DNA from: Enterovirga rhinocerotis
GTDB taxonomy: Bacteria > Pseudomonadota > Alphaproteobacteria > Rhizobiales > Beijerinckiaceae
Direction: 5' to 3'
NCBI RefSeq assembly: GCF_004363955.1
Contig: NZ_SNZR01000013.1
Coordinates: forward strand, 620,001-684,000
Length of the DNA stretch: 64,000 nucleotides
Shown here one piece after another: positions 8,329-18,078 of this stretch. The first letter of the stretch is position 1; each line of letters opens with the position of its first letter. The notes under the pieces are model-generated. The model worked only from the letters and a program-made list of their open reading frames with translations, was not told the origin of the DNA and made no database searches. Made by a program: the position numbers and the translations under genes.

Positions 8329-9072
8329 CTACGCTCGGCGCAGCGCGTCCAACGCCCAGCCGGCAAGCTCAGCAAGCAGGAAGGAGCCGCAGACCGTCAC
8401 GAGGAGCGCCAGCAAGCTCAGCCCCCCGAACACGATGGCGACGCCCAGCATCAGGACGAGGGGGATGTACGCGATCGTCTCGAAGACGACGGAGGCCCCT
8501 TTGGCCAGCAGACGCCGAGGGGGACCCGCAGCCCGCCGGAACGATAACCGCCGGGCAGCGGTCGCGGACAATGCGATAAAGGCCAGTAGTATCAGCGTGA
8601 GGAAATCACGCGCGTGCTCCCGTGCGTGACCGAATTCGCCTCGCAGAATCTCGAGCGGAGATGCGATCCGCCTGCTGAAACCGACATCGTCGGTTCCCTC
8701 ATCGAGCGCCCAGATGTCGTCCTGGCCGTCGTTCGGAGACACCAGCGGCCCCGAGACGAGGAACGATGTCGGATCGGGCTCGAGTGACTGGAAGCTCCGA
8801 CTGTCGTAGCCCAGGCATGTCCTGTCTCTGCAGACGAGCGACATCGGCCGACCGCGACGGCTGCGCGCGAGAAGCCGCCCATCGGGGCCGATGAGCACGA
8901 CGCGTGAGGGATCGGAAAACATGATCCCGTCCCCGTAGACGATCCGCATCTCGCCGGTCCGTCCATCCGGCAAGTCGACGGTTTCCGATCGCCCGAAATA
9001 CGGCTGATGCGCTGCACTCGGTGAGGCGCCGAGGAGCACGAGAAGCAGCACCAGGGCTGCGAACGTGCGCAT
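8329..9072 (-). CDS. Hypothetical exported membrane protein
   Basis: A 247-residue protein of unknown family. It has a clear signal peptide (MRTFAALVLLLVLLGASPSA, then AHQ) and a mostly beta-like periplasmic part of about 135 residues containing YGDGIMFSDPSRVVLIGPDG and a cysteine pair in CRDRTCLGYD. Three C-terminal membrane segments start near residues 160, 198 and 215. The topology suggests an anchored periplasmic sensor or binding domain, but no motif supports a function. It lies 26 bases downstream of hemF on the same strand and may be co-transcribed with it. Confidence 0.7.
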   Translation of the reverse strand: MRTFAALVLLLVLLGASPSAAHQPYFGRSETVDLPDGRTGEMRIVYGDGIMFSDPSRVVLIGPDGRLLARSRRGRPMSLVCRDRTCLGYDSRSFQSLEPDPTSFLVSGPLVSPNDGQDDIWALDEGTDDVGFSRRIASPLEILRGEFGHAREHARDFLTLILLAFIALSATAARRLSFRRAAGPPRRLLAKGASVVFETIAYIPLVLMLGVAIVFGGLSLLALLVTVCGSFLLAELAGWALDALRRA

Positions 9073-9098
9073 CACCGGATGGCCGTCACGCCGACGTC

Positions 9099-10037
9099 TC
9101 AGGGCCACCGCACGGTCGGCGGGAGGCTCGACAGGATCGAGGCGACGTTGCCGCCGGTCTTCAGGCCGAAGATCGTGCCGCGGTCGTAGAGGAGGTTGAA
9201 CTCGACGTAGCGGCCGCGGCGCACCTGCTGCTCCTCGCGCTCCGCCTCGCTCCAGGGCGTCGCGAGATTGGCCCGCACGATGCGCGGATAGATGTCGAGG
9301 AACGCCTCGCCCACCGCCCGCGTGAAGGCGAAATCGGCATCCGGATCGCCCGACCACAGATAGTCGTAGAAGATGCCGCCGATGCCGCGCGGTTCCTTGC
9401 GGTGCGGCAGGTGGAAATACTCGTCGCACCAGGCCTTGTAGCGGTCGTACGGCGCGGCGGGGTGGCCGGCGCAGGCCTCGCGCATCGCCTCGTGGAAGGC
9501 GAGCGTGTCCGGGTCGTCCTGGGTGCGGCGCCGGTCGAGGACAGGAGTGAGGTCCGCCCCGCCGCCGAACCACGGCTTCGACGTCACGACGAAGCGGGTG
9601 TTCATGTGCACGGTCGGCACATGCGGGTTCCAGGGATGGACGATCAGCGAGATGCCGGCCGCCCAGAAGCCCGGATGCTCGTCGGTGCCGGGGATCTGGG
9701 CGCGGAACTCGGGCGCGAACTCGCCGTGGACCGTCGAGACATGCACGCCGGCCTTTTCGAAGACGCGGCCCTTGAGGATGGCCATCGTGCCGCCGCCGCC
9801 TGGTGCGCCGGTATGGTCCGTCCGCTGCCAGGGCGTCTTCGCGAAGCGGCCGGGCGCCGGGTCGGCCTCCGGCGCGAAGGGGCCTGTCGCCTCCTCCTCG
9901 ATGCGCTCGAGAGCCGAGCAGATGCGGGACTGGATTTCGCCGAACCACCGCGGCGCCTCCTCGCGGAGACGGGCGACGGTGGCGGGATCGGACGTCTCGG
10001 CGGCGGGGCCGGCGAGGGGATGGCGCGCGCGGCTCAT
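9099..10037 (-). CDS. hemF: Oxygen-dependent coproporphyrinogen III oxidase
   Basis: A 312-residue enzyme that oxidatively decarboxylates coproporphyrinogen III to protoporphyrinogen IX in haem and (bacterio)chlorophyll synthesis. Diagnostic blocks include [47 protein letters not shown], and [10 protein letters not shown] with [20 protein letters not shown] near the end. Length is normal. Its ATG overlaps the stop of the LysR gene (ATGA), so the regulator and hemF are translationally coupled. Another haem gene, hemH, lies about 45 kb away. Confidence 0.97.
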   Translation of the reverse strand: MSRARHPLAGPAAETSDPATVARLREEAPRWFGEIQSRICSALERIEEEATGPFAPEADPAPGRFAKTPWQRTDHTGAPGGGGTMAILKGRVFEKAGVHVSTVHGEFAPEFRAQIPGTDEHPGFWAAGISLIVHPWNPHVPTVHMNTRFVVTSKPWFGGGADLTPVLDRRRTQDDPDTLAFHEAMREACAGHPAAPYDRYKAWCDEYFHLPHRKEPRGIGGIFYDYLWSGDPDADFAFTRAVGEAFLDIYPRIVRANLATPWSEAEREEQQVRRGRYVEFNLLYDRGTIFGLKTGGNVASILSSLPPTVRWP

Positions 10038-10900
10038 GCCGCCACCCGCAGGCGCGCGGTGAAGGCCTCGCGCAAACCCTGCGCGAGTTCCGCCGCAGGC
10101 GCGCGCAGCCCCGATCCGGGGACATGCAGGCCGATGGTGAAGGGGGGCAGTTCCGGCAGGCCGGATTCAGGACCGAGCACAGAAATCTCCTCGGGGACGA
10201 TGCTGGACAGGGACGCGGCGATGGCGAGATCGGTCTGGATCGTCGCGCTCGCCGCGTCGAGATGGGTCGCGTCCGTGACGACGCGGAACGGGATGTCGGC
10301 GCCCCGCAGGGCCTCGAAGATGACGGGCCGGAAAGCGCAGGTCTCCGAGGTCGCGACCGGCAGCGGACGCCGCCGATGGGCGTCCCCGCCTCGGGCGCCG
10401 GCCCAGACCAGCCGGTCCGTCATCAGCAGCTCCGCCCCGGGTGCGAGATGCGCCGCCTCGACCACGGCGAGATCGACCTCGCCCGCGGCGGCCGCGAGCG
10501 ACAATCCGGGCGAGGTGCGGCAGATGAGCGTGACCTCGACCTGCGGATGGGCCTGGCGGAAGCGCCGCAGGACGGCGGGCAGATAGGTCGCGACGAGGTC
10601 GTAGGGAACGCCGAGCCTGACCTCGCCGGTGAAGGGCGAGCGGGTCATCTCTGTCCAGATCGCGTCGTTGAGGGCCAGGAAGCTCTTGGCACGCCCGATC
10701 AGGCGCTCGCCGGCATCGGTCAGGGTGAGGCCGCCGCGCGAGCGGACGAACAGGTCCTGGCCCAGCGTGTCCTCGAGCCGCTTGATCTGCTGGCTGACGG
10801 CCGCCTGGGTGAGGTTCAGCACATTGCCGGCGCTCGTCATCCCGCCCGTCTCGGCGGCGGCCACGAAGGCCCGCAGGAGCGCCGTGTCGAGATTGCGCAT
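10034..10900 (-). CDS. LysR family transcriptional regulator
   Basis: About 288 residues. The N-terminal winged helix is typical of LysR ([20 protein letters not shown], then [20 protein letters not shown]) and is followed by a co-inducer domain. The start was placed at the Met before RNLDTALL, with AAGGA upstream; an earlier ATG at 10936 would add 12 residues. It overlaps hemF (ATGA) and is divergent from the DUF1127 gene across a 111-base gap containing the near-repeats GCATCATG and GCATCATA. It probably controls that gene; the effector is unknown. Confidence 0.9.
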   Translation of the reverse strand: MRNLDTALLRAFVAAAETGGMTSAGNVLNLTQAAVSQQIKRLEDTLGQDLFVRSRGGLTLTDAGERLIGRAKSFLALNDAIWTEMTRSPFTGEVRLGVPYDLVATYLPAVLRRFRQAHPQVEVTLICRTSPGLSLAAAAGEVDLAVVEAAHLAPGAELLMTDRLVWAGARGGDAHRRRPLPVATSETCAFRPVIFEALRGADIPFRVVTDATHLDAASATIQTDLAIAASLSSIVPEEISVLGPESGLPELPPFTIGLHVPGSGLRAPAAELAQGLREAFTARLRVAA

Positions 10901-11011
10901 GGCATCATGATCCTTGATGCGAGGCATCATAGACATTCGTTTTCGTTATTCAATCGGCGCCGATACCGTCCCGGTCCATGGCGCGGTCCTCCCGCGCAGA
11001 GGAAGGCCGGC

Positions 11012-11239
11012 ATGTCGGAAGCCATCATCCGCAGCGTCCCCCCGATCGCTCTCCCGGCGGAGGCCGGGCTTCTGGGACGCATCAACCGCCTGGCGCTCGC
11101 ATGGTCGTCCCGCATCGAGAGGATGTGCGAGAGGCGGCGCGAGCGCCTCCTTCTCGGGGCGATGTCCGATCGCGAGTTGGCTGATATCGGCGTCGGCCCA
11201 GGCCAGGCCGACCGGGCCTTCCGGGAGGGGCGGGGCTGA
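11012..11239 (+). CDS. DUF1127 domain small protein
   Basis: A 75-residue protein with GAGGAAGG before its ATG. The C-terminal half, RRRERLLLGAMSDRELADIG, is the Arg-rich DUF1127 (YjiS-like) motif. Short DUF1127 proteins in alphaproteobacteria have been linked to RNA turnover, phosphate and carbon stress responses; that is family knowledge, not visible here. Divergent from the LysR gene, which is its likely regulator. Confidence 0.85.
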   Translation: MSEAIIRSVPPIALPAEAGLLGRINRLALAWSSRIERMCERRRERLLLGAMSDRELADIGVGPGQADRAFREGRG

Positions 11240-11263
11240 GACGGCGGAGCGCCGTCTGCCGCG

Positions 11264-11899
11264 TCAGGCCGGCTTGCGCATCCGCAGGAGCTTGAAGAAG
11301 CCGCCGGGGAAGACCTTCTTCAGCGGCAGCGGTTCGAGGCCGTTGCGACGCGCCCAGCCCGTCACGCGCGAGGCCTTGAAGTCCGAACTCCAGCCGATGC
11401 GGGCGGAAACCGGCGCGAGCGCCTTCTCGATCTGGGCGAGGGGGCCTTCGTCCTGGCCGAAATGGTTGACCAGCACGATCTCTCCGCCGGGCCGCAGGAT
11501 ACGCGCCATCTCGTCGAGCGCGGCCTCGGGGTCGGGCACGAGCGTGATCAGGAACTGCGCCGCCACCGCGTCGAAGGAGGCATCGGCGAAGCCGAGCCGG
11601 GTCGCGTCCATCACGGCGAGGCCTTTCACGTGACGGAGGCCGCGGCGTTCGACCTTGCGCCGCGCCCGGCGCAGCATGTCCTCCGAGAGATCGACGCCGT
11701 GCACCTCGGAGCCCGGCTCGTAGTAGCCGAGCGACAATCCAGTGCCGACACCGACCTCGAGGATGCGCGGGCCGCAGCGCTCGACCGCCGCGACGACCGC
11801 GCGCGCGGCCGGCTCGGTCAGCTTGTCGTAGATGACGTCGTAGATCGGTGCCCAGCGCTGGTAGGCCCGGCGCATCAGCGCTGTGGTGTCGTCGCTCAT
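11264..11899 (-). CDS. Class I SAM-dependent methyltransferase, PmtA-like (phospholipid N-methyltransferase)
   Basis: A 211-residue Rossmann methyltransferase. Motif I is ILEVGVGTGLSLGYY, motif II is VHGVDLSEDML, and a post-motif reads MARILRPGGEIVLVNHFG. The leading WAPIYDVIYDKLTEPA and the C-terminal GWSSDFKASRV resemble the Rhodobacter-type PmtA family, which methylates phosphatidylethanolamine towards phosphatidylcholine. That specific reaction is inferred from length and motifs. It lies 14 bases downstream of mnmA in the same direction. Confidence 0.75.
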   Translation of the reverse strand: MSDDTTALMRRAYQRWAPIYDVIYDKLTEPAARAVVAAVERCGPRILEVGVGTGLSLGYYEPGSEVHGVDLSEDMLRRARRKVERRGLRHVKGLAVMDATRLGFADASFDAVAAQFLITLVPDPEAALDEMARILRPGGEIVLVNHFGQDEGPLAQIEKALAPVSARIGWSSDFKASRVTGWARRNGLEPLPLKKVFPGGFFKLLRMRKPA

Positions 11900-11913
11900 C
11901 GGGTCTCGGCAGG

Positions 11914-13071
11914 TCAGGCGGCGGTTCGGATGGGCTCAAGGGTCCGCAGCGAGGCGCGGATGACGCCGCCGCCGAGCACCCGTGCCCCGGCGTCCTCGCC
12001 GTCATAGACGACGCAGGCCTGGCCGGGCGCGACGCCTTCGGCGGCTCCGTCGAGTTCGACGACGACACCCTCCGCCGTCCAGAAGAGGCGGGCCGGCGCC
12101 GGCGGGCGGGTGGAGCGGACCTTGACCGCGACGGCAAGCCCGTCCGCGGGCAGGTCCTCGACCGGCCTCTCGCCGAGCCAGTTGACCTCGCGCAGCGCGA
12201 TGCGGGTGACGGCGAGGGCCGAGCGCGGCCCCACGACGACGCGGGCGCGTGCCGCGTCGAGCGAGATTACGTAGAGCGGCTCGCTCGAAGCGATGCCGAG
12301 CCCGCGGCGCTGGCCGACCGTGAAGCCGATGATTCCCTCGTGCCGGCCGAGCACGCGCCCGTCGACATGGACCACCTCGCCCGGCCGCGCCGCCTCGGGG
12401 CGCAGCTTGAGCAGGACGTCCTGGTAGCGGCCGTTCGGCACGAAGCAGATGTCCTGGCTGTCCGGCTTGTTGGCGACGGCGAGGCCGAGTTCGGCGGCGA
12501 GCCGGCGTGTCTCGTCCTTGGGGATGCCGCCGAGCGGGAAGCGCAGGAAGTCGAGCTGCGTCTGGGTCGTGGCGTAGAGGAAGTAGCTCTGATCGCGCGT
12601 CGGATCGGCGGCGCGATGCAGCGTGCGGCCCTGCGGGCCGCCCTTGCTGACGACATAGTGGCCCGTCGCCAGCGCCGCGGCGCCGAGCTCATGGGCCGTG
12701 CGCAGGAGGTCGGTGAACTTCACGGACTTGTTGCACTCGACGCAGGGGATCGGCGTCTCGCCGGCGAGGTAGCTCTCCGCGAAACGATCCACCACCGCCT
12801 CGCGGAACCGGTCCTCGTAATCGAGCACGTAATGCGGGATGCCGATCGTCTCGGCCGCCCGGCGGGCGTCATGGATGTCGGCACCCGCGCAGCAGGCGCC
12901 CTTGCGCGCGGCCTTCGCGCCCGACTCGTAGAGCTGGAGCGTGATGCCCACGACGTCGTAGCCCGCCCGCGCCAGCAGCGCGGCGACGACCGAGGAATCG
13001 ACGCCGCCTGACATGGCGACGACGATGCGGGTCGATGCGGGATCGCCCGGAAGGTCGAGAAGGGTCGACAT
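11914..13071 (-). CDS. mnmA: tRNA-specific 2-thiouridylase MnmA
   Basis: About 385 residues. MnmA uses ATP and a relayed persulfide to thiolate U34 of tRNAs for Lys, Glu and Gln. Visible are the P-loop-like [17 protein letters not shown], the first catalytic Cys in [10 protein letters not shown] and the second in [25 protein letters not shown] opens the C-terminal domain. ATG 13071 gives the usual family N-terminus; longer in-frame sequence back to 13164 lacks similarity. No strong ribosome binding site is visible. Likely co-transcribed with the methyltransferase gene. Confidence 0.96.
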   Translation of the reverse strand: MSTLLDLPGDPASTRIVVAMSGGVDSSVVAALLARAGYDVVGITLQLYESGAKAARKGACCAGADIHDARRAAETIGIPHYVLDYEDRFREAVVDRFAESYLAGETPIPCVECNKSVKFTDLLRTAHELGAAALATGHYVVSKGGPQGRTLHRAADPTRDQSYFLYATTQTQLDFLRFPLGGIPKDETRRLAAELGLAVANKPDSQDICFVPNGRYQDVLLKLRPEAARPGEVVHVDGRVLGRHEGIIGFTVGQRRGLGIASSEPLYVISLDAARARVVVGPRSALAVTRIALREVNWLGERPVEDLPADGLAVAVKVRSTRPPAPARLFWTAEGVVVELDGAAEGVAPGQACVVYDGEDAGARVLGGGVIRASLRTLEPIRTAA

Positions 13072-13344
13072 CGGAAAGAGGCGGCTGTTCGGGCCATGTG
13101 CGGCCCCTGGATCGAGGGACGGATATAATCCTGCCGGCGGCGCGGAGCCAGCCCCATCCCTCATCAGGGCGGAAACGGCCCTCCGCGTGGCGGCGGCGCT
13201 TCGGCAAGACTTGCCGGGCGGCCGGAGATTTCTGCCGGCGATCCGGCGGGGCGGTCTTCCGGGGCTCCGAAAATATTGAGCATCGTCAATGCATTGCCGG
13301 TTGGCCGTCGATGGTCCGATGCTTGCGGCGTCCGGCGCACCATC

Positions 13345-15228
13345 ATGTCGTCAGCCTCGTCCGTCCTCGCCCGCACCGTCTCGCCGACCGCGATCCCTGC
13401 CGGCATCAGCCTGCCCGCGGCGCCGCGCGCCGTCCCGGCGCAGCCTGCCTTCGCCTTGCCGGTCCCCGGGGACCCCGGCAGCCCGCCGTCGTCCCGGCCT
13501 CCTGCCGAGGCCATGACCGAACGGGGTGGGACGCCGGCCGGCGGTGCATCCCTCGCGGCGCTTCTTCGTCCGGCGGGCTTGGGCGAGGCAGGGGAGGGGG
13601 CATCTCCGACCGCCGCCCCCGCAGAGGCATCCCGCATCCCGGCTCCTGGGGAACGCCGCTCTCCGCAAGTCGCGCGCATGGAACGCGGCCTCGGATCGGG
13701 TCCGCTCCCCGGGCAGGCCCATGCGTGGGCCGCTGCGCTTCCGGCAGCGGGCCTCGTCTCCATCTCGGGCACGATCCGACCGCCGTCCCGAGCCCTGGAG
13801 ACGGGCGAGGTCGCGTCTCCGTCCGAGGCTCCGGAGGACGAGGCCACCCCTGCCGAGAGAGGCTCGTCGGAGATGTCGGCGCCTCCCGCCCCGGCGATCG
13901 TGCCGCCGGCCGGGATGCCGATCCTGCCGTCGTTCGCGAGCGGGTTCACGCCCGTGGCGGTCGAACACCCGTCCGGATCGCTGCCGGGCGAAGCCGAGCC
14001 GAGCGCCAAGGCAGCGCGATCCGACGTGGCGCCCTTGCCGGCACCGTTGCCAGCACCCTTGCCGGGTCCTGCGCCGACCGCCCGCTTCGCCCCCCGCATT
14101 CTGCCCTCCGACGTGCCCGGCCCGAGCGTGCATCCGACGCCGATGAGCGGCGCCGAGACAGCGGCCGGAGCCCGTTCGGCGGATCATCCCGGTCTCGAGG
14201 CGTCGCCCGTTATGGCGGCCTTGCTCGGCGGCGCCCTTTCGGACGAGGCCGCCTCATCCATCCGATCCACGACCGGACCGTTCAACGCCCAAGGCACGGC
14301 GGAGCCGATCCCCGGCGCCGAAAGCGGCATCGCGACGAGGCTCGCCCGCTCCGTCATGTCAGCTCCCGAGAGCGCCCCGCGCCAGGACCGGCCGGTCGAC
14401 GCCGCATCGGATCCTGCTGCTGCCCGCAGGCCTTCGTCAGGCCCGCCGCCTGCCTCGATCGGGGTCGGCGTCACGCTCCGCCCGGTGCGCGAGACCGAGG
14501 CGGCCGACTTCGCCACGCCTGCCCCTGAAGGGACGGCCGCCGAGGCCGACGCCGAGACGCCCGTCGTCGCCAGCGAGGCTCCTCTCCCGGCTTCGGCGCC
14601 GCGTGTCTCGGACCCGATCGCAAAGGCCGCCGATGCGATGGCGCCGACCAGCGCCGTCGCCGGTCCCTCCGACGGCCCGGCTCCTCCGCTCGTTGCCGCG
14701 CCGGCCCCCGCCGCCCCGCATGCGCCTTCGGCAGCAGTTCAGGCGACAGGCGCGCCTGCACTCGTCCCGCATCCCGTCCTCCAGGGCGTGGCGCTGCCGG
14801 CCGTGCCGGTCGAGATCGGGCTGACGAGCCTCGCGGGCATCAACCGCTTCGATATCCGTCTCGCGCCGGATGATCTCGGCCAGATCGACGTCCGCCTCGA
14901 CATCGACGAGGAGGGGCGGGTGAGGGCTCATCTCGTGGTCGAGCGGCCCGAGGCCTACGCTCACCTTCAGCGTGAGACGGGACAGCTGGAACGCGCGCTC
15001 GAACAGGCGGGGCTCAAGACCGGCGATGACGGGGTCGCCTTGAGCCTGCGTCAGCAGGGCTCCGGCGATGGCGGACGAGGCGACGGACGCGAGGGCCGCC
15101 AGCAGCCGTCACCGTCGTCCCCGGGCCGCGACACCCCGGACCAGCACCAGGACGCCGCTCGTCAAGCCCGACCCCCGATCCGGCTTCACGCCTGGTCGCA
15201 CGCCTCCGGCATCGACCGGCGGATCTGA
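13345..15228 (+). CDS. fliK: Flagellar hook-length control protein FliK
   Basis: About 627 residues. The first ~470 are Pro/Ala-rich and low complexity, including a tandem [14 protein letters not shown] stretch near residue 235, as expected for a molecular ruler. The C-terminal Flg_hook domain ([20 protein letters not shown], then [20 protein letters not shown]) switches export specificity when the hook reaches length. The start is uncertain: ATG 13345, or an in-frame TTG at 13276. Eleven bases separate it from flgD, so the two form an operon, which supports the assignment despite the poor sequence conservation. Confidence 0.85.
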   Translation: MSSASSVLARTVSPTAIPAGISLPAAPRAVPAQPAFALPVPGDPGSPPSSRPPAEAMTERGGTPAGGASLAALLRPAGLGEAGEGASPTAAPAEASRIPAPGERRSPQVARMERGLGSGPLPGQAHAWAAALPAAGLVSISGTIRPPSRALETGEVASPSEAPEDEATPAERGSSEMSAPPAPAIVPPAGMPILPSFASGFTPVAVEHPSGSLPGEAEPSAKAARSDVAPLPAPLPAPLPGPAPTARFAPRILPSDVPGPSVHPTPMSGAETAAGARSADHPGLEASPVMAALLGGALSDEAASSIRSTTGPFNAQGTAEPIPGAESGIATRLARSVMSAPESAPRQDRPVDAASDPAAARRPSSGPPPASIGVGVTLRPVRETEAADFATPAPEGTAAEADAETPVVASEAPLPASAPRVSDPIAKAADAMAPTSAVAGPSDGPAPPLVAAPAPAAPHAPSAAVQATGAPALVPHPVLQGVALPAVPVEIGLTSLAGINRFDIRLAPDDLGQIDVRLDIDEEGRVRAHLVVERPEAYAHLQRETGQLERALEQAGLKTGDDGVALSLRQQGSGDGGRGDGREGRQQPSPSSPGRDTPDQHQDAARQARPPIRLHAWSHASGIDRRI

Positions 15229-15239
15229 AGGAGACCGCG

Positions 15240-15905
15240 ATGGCCACCGTCAACCTCGCCGGCGCCGTGGGATTCACCCCGAGCTCCGCCTCCACCGCCA
15301 GCTCGGGCAACAACGAGATCGCGGGCAATTTCCAGCAATTCCTGCTGCTGCTGACGACGCAGTTAAAGAACCAGAGCCCGCTCGACCCGCTGGATACGAA
15401 CCAGTTCACGCAGCAACTGGTGCAATTCGCGTCGGTCGAGCAGCAGTTGAAGACGAACTCGACCCTGTCGTCGCTGGTGGAGGCCTCGAAGGCGTCCACC
15501 GCCTCGACAGCCGCCGGTCTCGTCGGCGCGACCGTCACGGTCGACGGCTCGCAGGCGACGTTCACGGGCGGTGCGGCGAGCTGGTCGATCGATGCCGCCA
15601 AGGCCTCGACGGCGACGATCACCATCAAGGATTCGACGGGCATGACCGTCGCGACGCAGACCAGGGCTCTCGCGGCCGGCTCCCAGACCTTCACCTGGGA
15701 CGGGCGAGCCCTCAACGGCAATACCGTGACGGCGGGCAACTTCACGGTCTCCGTGACGGCCCGGGACGCCTCTGGCCAGAATGTGAAGGTTTCGACCGAC
15801 CTCAAGGGGCGGGTCGGCTCGGTCGACATGACCGGGACATCGCCTCTCGTCCTGATCGGGGATCGAGCGTTTTCGCTCAATGCGCTCAAGGCCATCGGCG
15901 GCTAA
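15240..15905 (+). CDS. flgD: Flagellar hook assembly scaffold FlgD
   Basis: A 221-residue hook-cap protein. The diagnostic N-terminal block FLLLLTTQLKNQSPLDPLDT followed by NQFTQQLVQFASVEQQL is present. It is followed by a FlgD tudor/Ig-like region (WDGRALNGNTVTAGNFTVSV). GAAGGAG lies 9 bases before the ATG. Exported through the flagellar type III apparatus; FliK upstream controls the same hook-assembly step. Downstream lies a 24-base dyad that starts right after the stop. Confidence 0.95.
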   Translation: MATVNLAGAVGFTPSSASTASSGNNEIAGNFQQFLLLLTTQLKNQSPLDPLDTNQFTQQLVQFASVEQQLKTNSTLSSLVEASKASTASTAAGLVGATVTVDGSQATFTGGAASWSIDAAKASTATITIKDSTGMTVATQTRALAAGSQTFTWDGRALNGNTVTAGNFTVSVTARDASGQNVKVSTDLKGRVGSVDMTGTSPLVLIGDRAFSLNALKAIGG

Positions 15906-15929
15906 GGTAATTCTTTCGAAAGCGTTACC
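15906..15929. promoter_or_regulatory. 24-base imperfect dyad after flgD
   Basis: GGTAATTCTTTC faces GAAAGCGTTACC, with 10 of 12 positions paired, beginning at the base after the flgD stop. No T-tract follows, so a regulator site or RNA processing hairpin is as likely as a terminator. It lies about 100 bases before sciP. Confidence 0.35.
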
Positions 15930-16025
15930 AAGAAATGCGACATTAGGAACACAAGCTTAGCCAATTTTTAAGCGCCCGGTCCTAACTTCAACTCAGGTTG
16001 GTCAGCGTCAGTGTGTGAGCGTATC

Positions 16026-16301
16026 ATGACGGAAGCCATGCGTCCCAGGGCCAAATACGTAATCGGTCCCGATGGTTCGCCGCTTACGATTGCGGATCTG
16101 CCGCCGTCGAGCACGCGACGTTGGGTCATCCGCCGCAAGGCCGAGGTGGTCGCCGCCGTCCGCGGCGGCTTGCTGAGCCTGGACGAGGCCTGCAAGCGCT
16201 ACACCCTGACCGTCGAGGAATTCCTGAGCTGGCAGCAATCGATCGACGATCACGGCCTCGCCGGCCTGCGCACCACCCGCATCCAGCACTACCGCCAGTA
16301 G
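16026..16301 (+). CDS. sciP: CtrA inhibitor SciP (DUF1153 family)
   Basis: A 91-residue DUF1153 protein. KYVIGPDGSPLTIADLPPSS, RRWVIRRKAEVVAAVRGGLL and SLDEACKRYTLTVEEFLSWQ form the family's helix-turn-helix. In Caulobacter crescentus SciP binds the cell-cycle master regulator CtrA and represses CtrA-activated flagellar and cell-cycle promoters; the same role is inferred here. The start was placed at ATG 16026 (MTEAMRPR as in relatives); a GTG at 16011 is in frame. It sits just before fliF, as it does in Caulobacter. Confidence 0.93.
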   Translation: MTEAMRPRAKYVIGPDGSPLTIADLPPSSTRRWVIRRKAEVVAAVRGGLLSLDEACKRYTLTVEEFLSWQQSIDDHGLAGLRTTRIQHYRQ

Positions 16302-16339
16302 CATCGCCGGCCGCCCGTCCCGAGGCTGCGGCCGGGGCG

Positions 16340-16354
16340 TTAACCGGACGCTAA
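16340..16354 (+). promoter_or_regulatory. Candidate CtrA binding site upstream of fliF
   Basis: TTAA-N7-CTAA, within GTTAACCGGACGCTAACCAT, one mismatch from the CtrA consensus TTAA-N7-TTAA. It lies 52 bases before the fliF start and about 40 bases after the sciP stop. CtrA control of fliF is established in Caulobacter; here it is inferred from sequence and position. Confidence 0.55.
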
Positions 16355-16406
16355 CCATACTACCCGGAAATTCCTGCCTAGCGGACGCGGCGGGGCGTGC
16401 TCCGCC

Positions 16407-18056
16407 TTGCGGGTTCCGGTCTTGGGCACGGTTCAATCGATCCTGACGCGATTCGGTCCCGGGCGGCTCGCCGCCATGGGGGCCGTCACGCTCGCGCTGG
16501 TGGGCTTCTTCGCCTTCGTGATCCTGCGCGTGTCGCAGCCGCAGATGGGGGTCCTGTTCAGCGACCTGTCGGCCGGTGACGCGGCGGCCATCGTCAAGGA
16601 CCTCGACGCCCGCGGCGTGCGGACCGAAACACGCGACGACGGCGCGACGATCCTGGCGCCGCGCGCGGACATCCCGAAGCTCCGCATGGACCTCGCCTCG
16701 AAGTCGCTGCCGTCCGGCGGCGGCGTCGGCTACGAGATCTTCGACAAGGGCGACGCCTTCTCCTCCACCTCCTTCGTGCAGGGCGTGAACGCGCTCCGTG
16801 CGCTCGAGGGCGAACTCGCCCGGACCATCCGGACGATCGGCCGCGTTCAATCGGCCCGGATCCATCTCGCCCTGCCCGAACGCCGCCTCTTCGAGAGGGA
16901 CCGCGAGCCGCCGCGCGCCTCGATCGTGCTGCGCACGCGCGGCGAGCTCTCCGCCGATCAGGTCGGCGCCATCCGCCACCTCGTCGCCTCCGCCGTGCAG
17001 GGCCTGTCGCCGGACAAGATCTCGATCGTCGACGAGCGCGGTCGCCTCCTCGCGGGGGCGGGGCAGGGCGATGTGCCGGCGGCCTCCGCGGCCGCGGCCG
17101 ACGACCGCCGGGTCGCGCTCGAACAGAGGCTGCGCGGCCAGCTCGAGGAGATCCTGACCGGTATCGTCGGGCCCGGCCGCTCGCGCGTCCAGGTCGCGGC
17201 CGAACTCGATCTGAACCGCGTCGAGAGCCGCCATGAGACCTTCGACCCGGAAAGCCGCGTCCTCCGCTCCAGCCAGAACCGCAGCGAGAATTCGAACAGC
17301 GCCTCCACCGAGGGGCAGGTCTCCGTCGGCAACGAGCTGCCGGGCGCGCGCGAGCAGACCCCGAGCCAGCCGCGCGAGACCTCGGCCAAGTCGGAGGAGG
17401 TCGTCAATTACGAGATCTCCCGCACCACCCGCACCGAACTCGCCGAGGCGGGCCGGGTGAAGCGTCTCTCGATCGCGGTCGCCGTCGACGGGGTCTACGT
17501 CCGGGGCGCGAACGGGCAGACGGCCTATCAGCCGCGCAGCCGGGACGATCTCGACCGGATCGCGGCGCTCGTCCGCAGCGCCGTCGGTTTCGACAAGGCC
17601 CGCGGGGACCAGGTCGAGGTGGTGAACCTCCCCTTCGCCGAGACGCCCGCCGCTGCCGCAGGCGAACCGGAATCCTTCCTCGCCTCCCTTCTCAACGTCA
17701 CGCGCGACGACATCCTGCGTGTCGCCGAACTCGGCATCATCTCGCTTCTGGTCCTGATCGTCCTGCTGGTCGTCGTCCGGCCGATGGTGCGGACGATCGT
17801 CGCGCCGGGCGAGCCGCTTCTCGCAGCCCCCTCTCTCGCGCTTGCCGGCGAGCAGGCGGCGATCGGGGTCGCCGAGGCGGCCCCCCAGATCGCGGCTCCG
17901 CCGGGCGCTCCCGAGGCGCCGGCCATCGCCGTCCCTCCCGCGCTCGGATCGCTCGCGCCGGCCGGGACCGAGGCGCTTGCCCGGCTCGGCGAACTCGCCC
18001 GGACCAATCCGAAGGAAGCCGCGGGCGTCCTGCGCAACTGGATGAGCGAGCGATGA
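16407..18056 (+). CDS. fliF: Flagellar basal-body MS-ring protein FliF
   Basis: 549 residues. A membrane helix at about 23-42 (LAAMGAVTLALVGFFAFVIL) is followed by the YscJ/FliF ring-building motifs (GVLFSDLSAGDAAAIVKDLD; EGELARTIRTIGRVQSARIH) and VNYEISRTTRTELAEAGRVK. A second membrane helix lies near residue 445. The C-terminus ends NPKEAAGVLRNWMSE, the FliG-binding segment. The start is a TTG at 16407 and is uncertain because no strong ribosome binding site is visible. First gene of fliF-fliH-fliN-flbD; fliG, which often follows, is absent. Confidence 0.95.
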   Translation: MRVPVLGTVQSILTRFGPGRLAAMGAVTLALVGFFAFVILRVSQPQMGVLFSDLSAGDAAAIVKDLDARGVRTETRDDGATILAPRADIPKLRMDLASKSLPSGGGVGYEIFDKGDAFSSTSFVQGVNALRALEGELARTIRTIGRVQSARIHLALPERRLFERDREPPRASIVLRTRGELSADQVGAIRHLVASAVQGLSPDKISIVDERGRLLAGAGQGDVPAASAAAADDRRVALEQRLRGQLEEILTGIVGPGRSRVQVAAELDLNRVESRHETFDPESRVLRSSQNRSENSNSASTEGQVSVGNELPGAREQTPSQPRETSAKSEEVVNYEISRTTRTELAEAGRVKRLSIAVAVDGVYVRGANGQTAYQPRSRDDLDRIAALVRSAVGFDKARGDQVEVVNLPFAETPAAAAGEPESFLASLLNVTRDDILRVAELGIISLLVLIVLLVVVRPMVRTIVAPGEPLLAAPSLALAGEQAAIGVAEAAPQIAAPPGAPEAPAIAVPPALGSLAPAGTEALARLGELARTNPKEAAGVLRNWMSER

Positions 18057-18078
18057 GCGCCGCCCGGAGGATCGCCTG

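Noticed and set aside
11140-11200. Possible MucR- or Fis-like domain in the DUF1127 protein
   Set aside because: The Arg-rich motif fits DUF1127 and no helix-turn-helix pattern is present.
13990-14080. Short tandem GC-rich repeats suggesting a repeat array
   Set aside because: They encode the PAPLPAPLP stretch of FliK and are ordinary low-complexity coding DNA.
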